Origin: Pigoraptor chileana
Lineage: Eukaryota > Opisthokonta > Filasterea
DNA: 64,000 nt
NCBI GenBank assembly: GCA_943704495.1
Contig: CALSCR010003217.1
Coordinates: forward strand, 1 to 64,000
Reading direction: 5' to 3'
Part shown: positions 46,375 to 59,581 of the stretch, in pieces
How positions within the stretch are numbered: the stretch's first letter is position 1
Layout: the number at the start of each line of letters is the position of its first letter
The notes under the pieces: model-generated
What the model was told of the DNA's origin: nothing
Databases searched by the model: none
What the model saw: only the letters and a program-made list of their open reading frames with translations
Program-made: the position numbers and the translations under genes

Positions 46375-49300
46375 TTAGAAAGCTTGCGAAGGGGCAGGAG
46401 CCTCAGCAGTGTGCTTTGCATCATCGCTTTCAGTAGGCGCGACCTTCTGCTTTTTCTTGTTGTTGTTGATAATGACAGCGACTACAATGGCAATGAGAAT
46501 GGCGCCTCCGACAGCCACGGGCACTGCAATGGCCACCACATTGACGCCGGAGCTCGACACCCAGGTGAGGCCAAAGTATGTAAACGACGCAAACGTGGGG
46601 CGGACGGCGTACAGGCGGGATTCGGCGGCTGAGGTGAGGGATGCGCTCTCGGCTGCATTTGCGCCCGCAATATAGAAGCCGACAACAACAGAGCCGTCGG
46701 GCTGGTCCACGACAGACGTCACAACGACCGATGACGATGTCACTCCGCTGCTGCCGATTGCACTTGCAATGCCGCTCTTGAGCTGAGCCATGAGCGTCGA
46801 GTTCGCTGCGTTGAGTGTAGCCGCATTCACGCCGTTTCCGCGCAGGCTTGCAAAAATACGGTTGACCGGGACGTTGCTACCTTGGCTCTGGACACCGCCG
46901 AATGTGGTGAGATGGGTCGTGCGGCATGTGATTGTCGTGCTGGTGCGGTTGACAAGGCGAACGCCATCCGTCTGCCACTTCTTTGTGGTCGCGTTGTAGT
47001 ATTTGCATTCGAGCGCTGTGCAATAAACAGTAATAAATGGGGGAATATTGTTAATGACATGTCGATCCAAGTGCTGATTAACAACAGTCCGGCCTATTCG
47101 CGTCGCTGCAAAACCACGTGGTAAAGAAGAATTGTACTCACGTCCAGTTTCGGAGGGGTCGATCTGGATGACAATGTCAATGCCGCTGCTCAGGCCGTCG
47201 ACATCAAACTCTTTGTTTGTCTTGCTGTCTGTAAGCGAGAAGTCGACGATAGTGCTGTCCACACTGCAAGGAATAGCAAAATGCAAATATCAGTTACCGT
47301 AAACAGCTGCGCGAAATGTGAACGAGGAGAGATTGCTGACACATCTGCGCAGGTAAGACGAATGCACTCACGTGGTGCCGCTTCCATAGGGGTCGCTCTT
47401 GTAGGCCGCGTACACGCCGCCGACATTCACCGTGCAGCCCACACCGGTCGCCTGGTCGCAGGCAGTTGTGTTTACAATGTCTCCCATTGCATCACTCGAC
47501 ACCGTTGCTCCGCCACAATTAGATCCTGTGCAGCCCGTTCCAAAGCTAGCCGACGAATTATCCGAAGCCGAATACTGCTGCACCTGCGCAGAAACCGTGA
47601 TCGAATTGTCGCCGGATGTCACAGTTTGGGGTGCCTCGCCTGGCGCCGCATCCGAAATCAGCGCTCCACCCAGATTGGACACCATGTCCGTGACAGTGCT
47701 GTTGCTTGAGCTCGTTCCGTTGGATCCCGAGAGGGCATCGAGTGCAAAACCACACAAATCCTTGTCAACTGCGCCACCGCCGCTTCCGCTAAACTGCGAC
47801 TTGAGTGCGGCGTCAACAACCTTTCCGAGGTAATCCGTGACCTTGGAGCGGACGGTCGCGGGCACGCACGTCCCAGATAGCGTCATTTGGTTAAGGAAGG
47901 TCGTCAGGCGCTTGATGTTGGCGTCGTTCAGCTCCATCTTCGGGTACAGCTTGTCAAACTCGGTCAGCACAAACTCAAGGGCGTCCAGCGCAGTCTGCGG
48001 GCAGTCCGTACCAATGGCGCGATTCACAAGGTCCAGAGCGAGCACCAGAGTCGTCAAGTAGGACGGATAATCGCCATTATTGAACTCTGTGCTTTCGGTG
48101 ATTTTCGCCCGCGCAAGGGCGATTTGAGCAGATACATCGTGGTTGGTGACGGCCGCCGGGGGCTTAACAGTCACCTGGATAGTGGCACGTGTCGACGCGG
48201 AGAACTTGTCGTAAGCAGTGCAGTACACGGTCAGGTTGTAGTTGGCAGACGATGATCCGGTCGGGAATCGCAGCGTCGCCACATTGTTAGGCTTCGGCTC
48301 AACAAGGGAAACAGGGCGCTCGTTCGACAGGACATATCCCCAAGAATACGTGAGTGGCGTGTCGTCGTCGACAAATTTGGCGGTGAATTCAAACGAATCA
48401 CCAGCCTCACCCGTGTATTTGTCAGCGGACAGGTCAATGAGAGTAGGGCCGCCGTTCACGAGAACGTCGATGTCGCTCGTACCCTTGGCGCCCGCAGCAG
48501 TTGCCTGCAGACGGAAGCGGTACTTAGAGCCGGCCACCAGCGTGTCAGACTCAATGCAAAGCGATTGAAGGGTGACCGAACCGCCTGCAGTGCACACATT
48601 CGTCGAGTTGGAGAGATCCACGGTCGCGAAGCCATTTGCGGCAACGTTAGACCACACAAGCTTGGCGCTGACATCACTAGAGCCCGTGATGACGTTGGCC
48701 GTAATGCGCACGCGCTTGTTCGAGAGGACTTTGCCATTGTCGCCCACTTCGTCAAACACAATCGATGGGGGATTTCCCGCGACAACAGTTACAGTGGTCT
48801 CCACAAAGCTGTTGCGGCTGCCCTTGAAGACCGTCATGCGAAACGTGTACTTGCCGGGTGCAAGATACGTCTTGGGCACGCGCACCTTAGCAACCGCGGG
48901 ATCGGCCGCGCGGGCCGACGCATTCGTCGAAAACAGAGACGTACCGACTTCGATGTTGCCGCACACAGAGCCGCCGGCGTCCGCACAACGCCAGCTGAAT
49001 GAGCAGGGGTTCTGCGCAGCCTCGTCATCCGACGCATCGTCGTCAACGCATTCGCCTTGGAGAACAAAGTCGCGGTCGGCAGCAAACGTCTGCTCGGCGC
49101 CACCACTGATGCGCGCAACGAGGTCAACGCTGCCCACGGTGAGGATTTGCGATGCCGATGCAGACACGCTTCCTTGCGTGACAGTCAGCGTCGCAACGTA
49201 CGTTTTGCCACTGCTCAGCGTGTATTTTGGAATCACGAGATTGAGCTGTGTAAGCGCGCTCGCCTTCAGAACAACCGACGGATTGTCAAACGTCCACGCA

Positions 49301-52300
49301 TACTTCAGAGATGCGGTCGTGTTGCACGGGGGCACAGCAATGCCATACAGGGTGGTGGCGGACGAGCGGAAGGGGATTGTCGTAGCGCGCCCGCCAGAGA
49401 TTGAGACCGAAGGGAGGGCCTGCGCACTCTTTCGCAGCACGGCCGACAAAGCGTCACTCCACACTCCAAGGAAGTTCTTTGCTTTGACGACAATGCGGTA
49501 CGACGAGCCCGCAGCAAGGTTTCGGATGACCGCGCGCTCAGTGTTGCCACCGGCGTTTAGGTCAGAAACAATCGCAGACGTATCCTCAACGGGATCGGCA
49601 ACAACAGTCCAGGACCAAGTGACATCACGGCCTCCAGAACCGTCGACGACGCTGTAGCGGATGACAACGTCCGACGTGCACGAGCCAACCTCTTCTGGCA
49701 CATCGACAATGATCTTCACCGGGGCAAGCTCAGTGGGGGGTGACACGCTGAGCGTCGTCGTCGCAGAGCGGAAGAAGCGCTCTCCATTGGGGCTGAGACG
49801 CGAACCGCCAACCGAAATGGTATCGAGGGGGGCGATCGTGGCGCCGCTGCGGAGAGAGACTGTCAGCAGCGACTGCGTCGACCAGAAGCACTGCGCGTTC
49901 TTTCCAAACTTAGCAACGGCCGCATCGTTGAAGTAGCCGTCGCAGGATGTGCCCGTGCGCTGAGTCATGTCGCGGTTGAAGGACACTGCAAACGACCCGC
50001 CGCTCGTTGAAAACTGCGCGACCGATGGTGTCGGTGCGGCAGCATACACAGTGAAGACAGGCGCGCTGTTTTTGTACACAACCGCACTTGCATCACCGTC
50101 GAAAATAACATAAACGCTAAGACGTGCCGAGAACGAGTAGTCAATGCTGCATGAGAGAGACGAAGAATTCGAGAAAGTGACCGGCGTAGCAAAGCGCGCG
50201 TCGGTGTCAACGTTGATGAACACGCACTTGGTGTTGGCGCCATTGTCGACAAATCCGCTGCCAGACAGGCGCACGACGAAGGGCCCAGGGAGCGTTCCCT
50301 CCGTTGGCGCAATGCCGCTGACCGCCACGTTGCCCAGGATGGCAAACGTGACCGAGTTGGTTGCACTGCCAGACACCGTCACTGTGACATCATACTTGCC
50401 GGTCGTAAGCGTCTCAGGAATCGGGCAGTCGATCGCACCCTTCCTGACAAATGTGGCCGTGACTGTCGTCGGCGTGCCACTTGTGACATACGTGCAGAAG
50501 ATCTGCGACTGGCTTGTTGCGTTACCTGTCGGGCCGTTAATGCGCAGTTTGCTCACCAAGCCCGCAATGGCAGCGGCAGGTGACAGGGTCGTGATCTTGA
50601 CGCACGAAGAATCGTCGCCATTGCAGACATTGCACGAGTCGCGCTTGGCAGACCCACGGGGAACGCCAGCACAGTCTGCGCACGTAGAGTTGTTTCCGCT
50701 GCAGACGCCGCAAGCATCCAGGGACGCGTCCTTGCCGTCGCACACGCCGCAGCTGTCCACCTTCGCCTTGCCGCTGCACACGCCTTTGCAGTCAACCCAC
50801 CAGCGCGCAGTGCCATTCTTGTAGCAGAAGCCGCACGAGTCGCGGATGGCCGTTCCAGAGCACTCTCCGGCACAATCCAGCTTCTTATTAAAATTGTCCG
50901 GTGTAGCGCAGTCGCCACACTGGTCAAACTTACTGTTCCCGTTGCACACGCCGGCGCAGTCCTTGAGGTAGTTGGGCGTCTTCTGCGTGCTTCCGCCCGT
51001 GCATTCGCCGCAGTCGTCGCGCGTGGCCTTGCCGCGGCACACTCCTGCGCAGTCCTTAGAAGCGTTGAAGCCCTTGCAGTCGCCGCAGTCGTCGACCTTC
51101 GCCCCAGAATTGGGGACGCCGTCACAGCCAAGGCAGGACTTTCCGTCGCCACCGCACACGTTGCATACGTCGACCTTCTTGTTTGAGCCCGCCACACCAT
51201 CGCATCCTGCGCACGATTTGCCATCGCCATCGCAGACGCCGCAAGCGTCGAAAAACTTGTTTGAAGAAGTCGAGTTGTCGCAGAACATGCGTTTGACGGT
51301 GATAGTGATCGATTGCGCTCCAAGTTCACTGGATGCGTCGAAGTCGGCAGTTCCTAGCGTGCGCAAAATATTGCCACGGATACCCCTATTGGCACCGTCC
51401 CAGGGCAGGACAGTCACAGTCGCATTCGCAAAGCTTTTCTCGGAGGGGAAATAGCGGATGCGAGCATTGCGGTTCAGGAGGTAGACGTTGCGCTGCGTAA
51501 TGTCAGAGGGAAAGTTGATCCAGTTTGCCGTCGAAAAGACCTTCACCTGCCACAGGCCGGCGCTACTGCCGTCGTTAGCAACGCGAGGAGAGAAGTCGAC
51601 GATTGCAATGCCCAAAGCGTCGCCATCAACGTCATCGCCGATCGCGTCAGCAATGGACGGCACAGTGTCTCCCGTTGGCGGGGTTGCCGTCACGTTGTAC
51701 GCAAGGGATGTCAGCGCAAACGAGCCCGCGTTCGCCTTGAGTGTCGGGCGGTCGTTCACGGCTGTGACATCAACGTTTAGCGTTCCCATTTGCGACGATG
51801 CATTCGAGTCGGTCACCGCCGTGGCGTCCCTCTGGATGGCCCGGTATGTCAGGCTTGATTTGCCGACAAAGTTAGCAGCGGGCCGGAAGCGCACATACGA
51901 CCACACGGGGACCACGGGCGTTTGTCCATTGGTGGCATTGAGAGTCCGCCACGTGCCATTCTTGAGGACCTCCCACACGCCATTACCATTCGTGTTGACA
52001 ACAGCAAGGGCGGGAAACTCATTTGCGGAGTACACAAAGACGTCCAAGGCGTTCTGGTTGTCGCTTGCTGTCTCAAGTTTGATTGTGGGGTCAAATCCCT
52101 TGAGAATCGTAGCAAAGACGTCCGCGGGAATGTTCTTGAGGCGCGTGTTGCCATCGGGCGCACTAAGGTCGAGGTTCAGCTTTGTGAGCACGAGCTCCAG
52201 GAGCGGCAAGAAAGTAGCCGAATCCAACGCGCTATCAGCGTCTTCCATGCCCAGGCCAAGCGTCGACAGGCGCACGCCAGGGTTTTGCGCATCAAGAAGG

Positions 52301-54832
52301 TCCTCTGCCATGGCGGGGAGGGTGATCGTCGTGGGGTCCATGCTGGGTGTGTCTGCCACATTGTTCACCTTGACGGTAATGGCAATGGAAAACTGGTCAA
52401 TGTGGTCAAACGCGCCGCCAATCGCCACGCTCTGCGACTGGTTATACACGCCACCGTCCCAGCCATACGCGCGCAGGGTGCCCGTGCCAAAGAAATTCGC
52501 CTCAGGCACAACACGGAGGAGCGTCTCTGGGCGCGCGCGAAGCACCACGGCCTTGGAAATGTCCACCTCGCCAAGCGCCGCCCAAGTAGATCCGTTGTTG
52601 ACAGAGTACTGGAACACTGACTTCTTCGAATCCATGACCATCATCTTGAATTGGCTAAATGCAATAGCAATGCCACCGTTCGACGCATTGCGCTGCGCGA
52701 GAGCGACTTTGAGGAGTCCATCGAGGGACACGGGAAGGCTTGTGGTGTCTTCATCAAACGCCGGCAGGGTGAATGATGTGTCACGGGAGAACACATCGAC
52801 ATGCGCAGTGCAAGGCGTGTTGGCGGGAATGCAGGCATTTTTGATGTCGCAGCGGACAGTGCCCTCTGCGCACGGAGCCACGCAAGGAAGGCTGGAGGAA
52901 ATGCACGCTTGCAAGATATCGCAGTATGATGACCCGGCAGTGCATGTCGGCGGGCAGAACGTGCCAACAACAATGCACGGGTTCGCGGTGGTGGCGCAGG
53001 CGCTGAAGCCGACGTTGCACACTTTGTTGCACGGCTGAGCGTTTGTGATGCATCCGGTCGTCGCCTTGCAAAACCACGACCCCGCAGCGCAGGTTGTGTT
53101 CACGCCACACGCCACAGAGCAGGTGGCATCGGCGCACAGCGTCTCGCCATCCTTGCAGATGGGGTCTTTGCATGTGCCATCCTTGAGCAAGCACGCCGAG
53201 GAAGTCACGCAGTAGATCCTGTCAGCCAGGCACACTCCACCGCAGCGCTCAGTCCGCTTCACGCACGTGTTGGTAGTGTTGCAAAGATACGTCGATGTGT
53301 CCGCGCAGACCACGGGGCAGTTCGCTGTGGCGGGAATGCACTGACCCTTGCTGGCGCAAAAAGAGTACGAAGGCGCACACTCCTGGCCGCACTGGCGGGT
53401 CTTGTTTATGCACGTGCCGCTGCACGAATACTCGTCAATAGAGCACGGGGTTGAGCAGCTCACGGAACAGCGGCCGAGCGCAAGGCAAAACACCTCGTTC
53501 GCCTGGCAGCTCGATACCGCAGCAGAGGGGCTTGGCGTCGGACTGGCGCACGCCCCACTGTCACGTGGTACGCACCCGTTCTGCTGCATACAGAAGATCT
53601 TTCCGGCTTCGCACGTGACCTCGCCACCGCTGGGTGATGGACTCGCCTGCGGAGGAGGCGACGAGTTCCCAGCCTGCGGGGGCGGAGAGCTTCCAGCCGG
53701 GGGAGGAGAGCTGCCAGCCGGGGGAGGCGACGAGTTGCCTGCCTGCGGGGGCGGAGAGCTTCCAGCCGGGGGAGCAGAGCTTCCAGCCGGGGGAGGCGAA
53801 GAGTTGCCTGCCTGCGGGGGCGGAGAGCTTCCAGCCGGGGGAGGAGGGGAGCTTCCAGCCGGGGGAGGCGACGAGTTGCCTGCCTGCGGGGGCGGAGAGC
53901 TTCCAGCCGGGGGAGGAGGAGAGCTTTCAGACGGAGGAGGCGACGAGTTGCCTGCCTGCGGGGGCGGCGAGCTCGCTGCCGGGGGTGGGGATGCGCTCGG
54001 AGGGGCCTGAGACGTCGATGCTATTCGGTGCACACGTCAAGGAAATGCATTAGTGAGTGTCGGTGAAACGAACAAGAAGTTGTTTTCGCATGAACTCGCA
54101 CGAACATGGCACTTACCACTAGGGGGCGGATTGGCGCAAGTGACGTTCACACACTTAGAAGAGGCGACACACCAAACAGTTCCACTGGGGCATGAGACAG
54201 AATCACATGTGTCGTTGCTGTTGATGCACTTTGCCAATGTAGAGCAGAACTTTTGACCTTCAGGGCATGTCGCGTTGGCGGGCTGTGTGTAAAAGAGATG
54301 CCGAAAGAGCGCGAGTAAGGCACAACCGAGACGACGACACACGTGCAGTTTAATGTGCATCTCTCACATGGCAGCCACAAAATGCACAATTGTACTTACA
54401 TTTCCGCACGGGTTCGGGTTCACGCATGAGCGTGTTTCAAGACAATAGACCTGCGCATGGCAAATGCAAACAGCGTTAATGTAACAATAGCGATAGGATT
54501 GCTTCATAATGAGCGAAAGTCCTCACACACACAAGTCAAAACAGCCGTCCAGCAAGTTATTCCATGCTCACCAAGGGTGAATCGCATTGGATTGTTGATG
54601 TGCAGTTCTGCCCGCCATTAGAGCAGTCCTGTCCTCCAACGACGACAGCCCCGAGAGAGGGGTTGCACAGCAACAACGCTGCAATGCGACCGATGAGAAG
54701 TGTCAGTCTCAAAATGGTTGGCCATCGGGAAGACAAAGTTTGGTGAAGGGGACAACAACAATGCAACAAGAACGAGAACCACCAACCTGTTGCAGCGACG
54801 ACGAGCGCCACGGTCACTCGCAAGGGTGCCAT
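46375..54832 (-). CDS. Giant single-pass surface protein: Cys-rich, IPT, REJ and GPS/GAIN-like
   Basis: Exons 54832-54787, 54678-54572, 54450-54400, 54282-54117, 54020-47372, 47263-47142 and 47015-46375 give 2593 residues. In order: signal peptide (VALVVAATALLLCNPSLG); Cys-rich repeats; a PPPAGSS/PPPQAGNSS stalk; many small Cys-rich modules; three cadherin-like/VCBS-style repeats; a CGVC-type Cys array; two IPT/TIG domains; a PKD/REJ-type region; a GAIN-like segment and a GPS-like site. The GPS keeps HLT near 2415-2417 but only two cysteines. About 115 residues follow, then one transmembrane helix near 2538-2563 and a 30-residue tail. Polycystin and adhesion receptors share REJ/GPS, but no multi-pass domain exists here. 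A role in adhesion or mating is inference. Confidence 0.85.
50590..51290 (-). repeat. CGVC-type cysteine-rich repeat array within the REJ/GPS protein
   Basis: About ten units of the type DxCGVCxGDxxSCxxC with the linker GxAxxD code this segment. Variants include CNVCGGDGKSC, CGDCKGF, CGECTGG and CGVCDGK. The unit resembles repeats common in bacterial and protist extracellular proteins. Confidence 0.75.
53637..54005 (-). repeat. Proline-rich tandem repeats within the REJ/GPS protein
   Basis: Alternating PPPAGSS and PPPQAGNSS units, about 15 in all, form an extended stalk. The DNA units are nearly identical, so copy number probably varies between strains. Confidence 0.9.
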
Positions 54833-55489
54833 GTCGCCAAGTTCACTGTTAATGATCAGACGCAGACAGTCCGAATCAAGCGTCCGAGGGGGACGGTTGT
54901 TTAAGATGTAAAGGAAATCAGAGCAGGGTATTTACAGAAAAGCCAAACGAATATCAAGCCCGTCCATGCAATAGTGGTGCCTATTTGAAGGCCGTTGTTC
55001 GTCCTTTTGGCGAAGAGAGGAGATTGCGAAGACATCACACACAGTGTCGATTGTGGAATGTGTGGGCAGAATGCAGAGTGGACAAAAGAGGCAAGCGAGT
55101 GAATGCCTCGTCCGCCCACAGCGTCCTCCTGCCAACCAAGCAACCTTGCTGCCAACCGAATGCGCACACGGAAGCGGGGATCGCTGCGCCTGCCTTTTCG
55201 GGTTGGCCCAATGCGGAAGGTTGATGATCGTCACTGGGGCGGTATCTAAGCAGCCGATGAGACAACGCCCCGTCTGGAAATACAAGTCACGCTAGTTCCG
55301 TATTTACACATTGTGTGGTTCTAATATACACTTAAGGTATATAAGTAATATTATTACTATATATGGTTTGTAGTATAATGTTCATCACGTGCTCGATTCC
55401 ACTTCTCAACTCGGAGTTTTGCACACAGAACTTGTAACCCAAAGTAATCTGCATTGTCAGTACATCTCCTTCTCATCACGAACCCGTGA
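54833..55489. other. Divergent intergenic region, REJ protein / TTI1
   Basis: These 657 bp lie between divergent starts. An AT-rich run at 55325-55370 and a CACGTG near 55386 lie within 165 bp of the TTI1 start. No exon was recognised. Confidence 0.5.
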
Positions 55490-58400
55490 ATGGAAGCATC
55501 TGCATGTATGGCTGAAGGCAACGCGATCATGATGCCCATCGGAGGCAGTGCACAATCACCGGCGGAAGTGCGTATGTTTGAGTCGTCGTTTGCCGTGTTG
55601 CGTCCGCTGTGTGCCAAACTCGCCGCAGAGCCGTCGCTGGACATGTTAGACCTTCTTGCCGTCACGTGGCCAGCGCTTCCTGCTGAGGCGGTACAGGTGG
55701 GTGTGTGTAGATTGTGCAAGCCCTGTTTGTGAAGCGACTGCGGTTCTTTTCTCAATGTGGCATGCCTTGAATTTTACAGGACATTCTCGACTACATAATA
55801 TTCCCGCTGCACCTCACGCTGCGGCGGCCTGGCATCGTCGAGGCCGTATTCATATCGGCACTTGACCAGCTCACCGCTCTTCTAACCGAGCATCATGTCA
55901 CCAACGCGACAATGTTTTATGATTTGTTTGACGACGTGAGTTGTGTACAAAATTCCATGAGTGCGTTTATTTGCCAGAATTACCTTATGTGCACAATTAT
56001 GAAGGTGGTACACATTTTGCATCATACATCTGTGCGGTTTGTCTGTAGAAACTTACAGCAGTGGCTGTGATGGCAATTGAATTGATGTCCCATCCAGCTC
56101 TCGGTTGCGATCAAGCACGGCTCAGAGGAACGACAGCGATCGTCTCTCGTTGCAATGCGGGTGCTGTCTGCGTGCTTGGGGGACACTTCTGGTTTGTGGC
56201 AAAAGCACATTATTATTTTTGAGCTGGCCATCCGCGGTGCCGTTGAGGCTGACGCGAGGATGACATCTGCGAATGCCCCACATACTTTCTTTGAACACAG
56301 GCTCATTACGCGCTCAAGTAGTATCGGACCAGAAATGGATGCCTCGTTTCGGCTTTGTAATTTCGAATCTCCTGGACGTTGCGCGTGAAACCAAGAGCAA
56401 GGAGCTGCGTGTTTTGGCCGTTGAATGCATTGGCCGTCTTGTGCGGGACATATGCCACGGTGCGTGACCATCCTGTAATGTCGACGTCCAGGGGCAGTGC
56501 ATTGTGTCTTTGGTGGGGCAGTTACTTTTTTGTTCGTGGGAAAGTAACCATCTCCTTTCGTTGTCTCGACAGCTCCGTCAGTGGCGCCATTCCTTCCGGG
56601 CATTGCTGGCGGGGTGGGAGGCCTGGTGTGCGGCGACTACAAGCTCGGTAGTCGAACGTTTTGTGTCTCGCTCGACACGCTTGCCGCCGCAATCGCACTC
56701 TCACTGGCTGATGAGCGATGGGAGGGCATGCCGGATGCGGAAAGCACGCGTGTGTGGGCCCTCGATGCCGCCGCGCGGCTCTCTGTGCTTGTGCGTCGCG
56801 TGGCATCACTGCGAGTGGGGCATCCGTCAGCCAAGGTCTGGCTTTAATTGCGAGTGCCATTTCTCTGCCTTGGTCATGTATGCGTTCGCGGATGAACCAG
56901 TGCATTTTTTGTTTCTCGCATGCATAGGTCCGCGAGGCGCTTGTTTGTTTTTCGGCTGCCCTCCTTGAGCGGTGCTGGGTGACGATGGAGGCTTCTTTGC
57001 CGGCAATGGTGGAGGTGCGTGCAATTGCACTGGTTGCGTTTCGATTGCTTTGCTTGTTCGTTGCTAAAATTAACGCGTCATCGTTGTAGGTTGTGGTTGC
57101 GCTGAGTGCCGACGATGTCCCGACGGTTTCAGCGAAAGCCGGCGCACTCCTTCTTCGTCTTCAACAGCGCCCTGGTGCAATCACCGAATCCCTTCCATTA
57201 CTTGCGTGTATTGAGGTTGGTTTGTTGGCTTTCTTAGGAATGCCATTTTTGTTCGTGGTGGATGTCGTCGATCCTTATTCACAATGACTAGAGCTGATCT
57301 GTGCGGAAAATGCAGGACAACCTCGCAGCCCTGCTACTCTCTCTCCCGCGAACGGTAATGGCGGGTGATGATGCGACTAAGCGCAACGCATGCCTTGCAC
57401 TCGCGGGATACTTGGACGTTCTTGGCGACCGGCTTCTCCCTTTTCTCTCTGCCCCCGGAATGGCGGAGCGGCTTGTATCAGCACTTGTTCAGGTGGGATT
57501 CCAATGGTACGGTTAGAATTTGCGCCTGCTCGTTGGACGGGCACGGGACTCACTTTGCCTCCTCGTGTTTGTGCGATTCAGGTGCTTGATGTTGAATCAT
57601 ATGACGTATCCGTGCTGGAGGGCGACCGCGACTACCCACTCGGTGCCGCACTCCGCACTATCGGCGATGGTTTTGCGCACCATGTCCGCCGGCGCTTCCG
57701 CTTGTTCTCCTCTGACGGTGTGCGCGACACTTTGGCGCGTGTGTGCCGGTCTGTTGCTTGTGGGCGTTCGTTTGCGCCGGTGATGGAGCGCCTCCGCCCC
57801 CGCATCGCGCGGGGCTCTCTGCATGCACGCGCCGCTGGCTGCATCGTTGTGGCCTTTGCTTTCTCATCACCACATCTTTCTGATCGAGAGGCGATGAACT
57901 GTAGCGCGCAGCGTGAGAGTGCGGTGGCAAGTTTGCTTCCCGATCTCTTTTTGTGCGCTTCCTTTGCGAGGGATGTAGATGTGCGCGAGGGGTACGTACT
58001 GGCGTGCGCTGCGCTGGATGCCGTCGGGGCATGCGTCGAATGTATGGGGACTCGCTTTCAAAAGCATGTGATGGGAGTCTTGTATTCGACTGTGGGCCTT
58101 GCCGGGGACGAAGATGGCCGTATCGCACAGAGTGCACGTCGCGCATTACAGTCAATGTGTGGCGCCTGTGGATATACGTGAGTGAGATTGCCTGTTTCTG
58201 TGTTTTGATTGTGTGTTTTCTTTCCTTTGGTCTGATGTTGTCACGACACCACTTGCCGGCACAATGTACTAGACATTACTGGCGCAGCACTGGCGCAACT
58301 CTGGCGTCACACTGGGCAAATCGTTTGTTCATGTTTTTCAGGAATGCATCGGCGCTTATTTGTGAAAATGCGGATTACATTGTCGATTCGACTGCGCTGA

Positions 58401-59581
58401 TGCTGCGGCGAGGAGAGACATCGGGCGAGGCATCTCGTGTGCTTGCAGCGACCCTTGCCCTCGGTGGGCCTGCTCTTGTCCCCTTTCTCGATGATGTTCT
58501 GGCTGCTGTGTTGACTTCCATGGACCCCGCCGACGCAAATCTTACCCAGACGTCTGCGATGACCCTTGTTGCTGTGCTCCGTGCACTTGAGGTGTGGGCA
58601 TTGAAGGAATGTGAGCTGGGTGGCATTGCTACAACCACAAACGAGTCCAAGCGAGATACCGTTGTAGCAGTGGGAAGCGTCCTTGCTCGCCTGTGTGCAC
58701 GTTCGGCAAAGACTACTGCGGGAAGCGCACGCGACGCTGCTGATGATGATGCCACTGGCGATGCCCCGGGTGGAGAATCGACGCATGATGCTGATGTGCC
58801 TGATGGCGAGGACGGCACGAGGGGCGACCCCGACAGAAAGGCCGCGCCGGGGGTCACTGCGCTCGTCTCGCGCGCCATGGACGCCATTCTGCCGCTACTC
58901 GGCTGGGAGCCTCGCCTTCGTCGCGCTGCGTTGGCGGGATGCGGCCATGCCCTCGGCGCCCTCCATGCTGCGGGAGCCACAACCGACTTTCTGCCCGCTG
59001 TTCACCGCACTTGGTCGCCAATTGCGCCGTGCCTGGCTGACGGCGATGCGCTTGTCGTTGCGGCCGCCGCGGGTGTGCTCTCGTCTGTCTGTCGAACTGC
59101 GCGTGACTTTGTGCGGACGCGGTTCGTGCGCGATGTGTGGCCGCATCTCAGGGGTCGATTGCTTCGGGCACGGCAGTCCGACGGCACGTGGCAGTCAACG
59201 GACCCGCATGCGCGCGTGGTCCGCGTCGACGTAGCGCTGTTTGGCCTTCTGTGCGCCGCAGCCAACGCCGACGTCCTCGATGAGCCCACGCGCAAAGCGG
59301 CACTCGTCATGTGCGCGGGCCATTTGGTTGCGGGGGACGCCGTCGAGGACCGACAGCGCGCGTGTGCAGAAGCAATGGCGGCGCTTGCTGCGGACGATGT
59401 GGACAGTGCATGGCTGTGCATTGCAGCTACGGGCTGTGCGGGGGCGCGCGGTCCGTCGGTGAGCGCATCCCCTGCGCTGGAACCCGTCTTTGGGGTGCCG
59501 TGGGAGGGCCGTGCGGCGCCGTGTGGTGAGTCCGCCGCCTGCCGTGGCCTGCACGCCATCATTCCGACTGTGGAGCGATGA
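55490..59581 (+). CDS. TTI1: TTI1, TELO2-interacting HEAT-repeat protein
   Basis: Scaffold of the TTT complex (TEL2-TTI1-TTI2) that, with HSP90, matures PIKK kinases such as mTOR and ATM. Exons 55490-55696, 55780-55935, 56098-56236, 56301-56459, 56573-56835, 56928-57014, 57090-57215, 57316-57492, 57582-58177 and 58342-59581 give 1049 residues (human 1089). Landmarks that align with TTI1 are FAVLRPLCAKLA, ILDYIIFPLHLTLRRPG, WMPRFGFVISNLLDVARETK, FLPGIAGGVGGLVCGDYKLG, MCGACGYTNASALICENADY and AVHRTWSPIAPCLADGDAL then ARDFVRTRFVRDVWPHLRG. HEAT-type helices run throughout. The acceptor at 56097 is weak; an earlier acceptor at 56048 gives a frame that stops. A canonical AATAAA follows the stop. 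Confidence 0.9.

Noticed and set aside
51488-53038. 516-codon open frame antisense to the REJ/GPS protein
   Set aside because: It is a shadow of the large sense exon. It has no recognisable domain and no start or splice context.
56049-56097. Earlier TTI1 exon-3 acceptor after the AG at 56048
   Set aside because: The resulting frame either stops or loses the alignment with TTI1. The acceptor at 56097 restores both.
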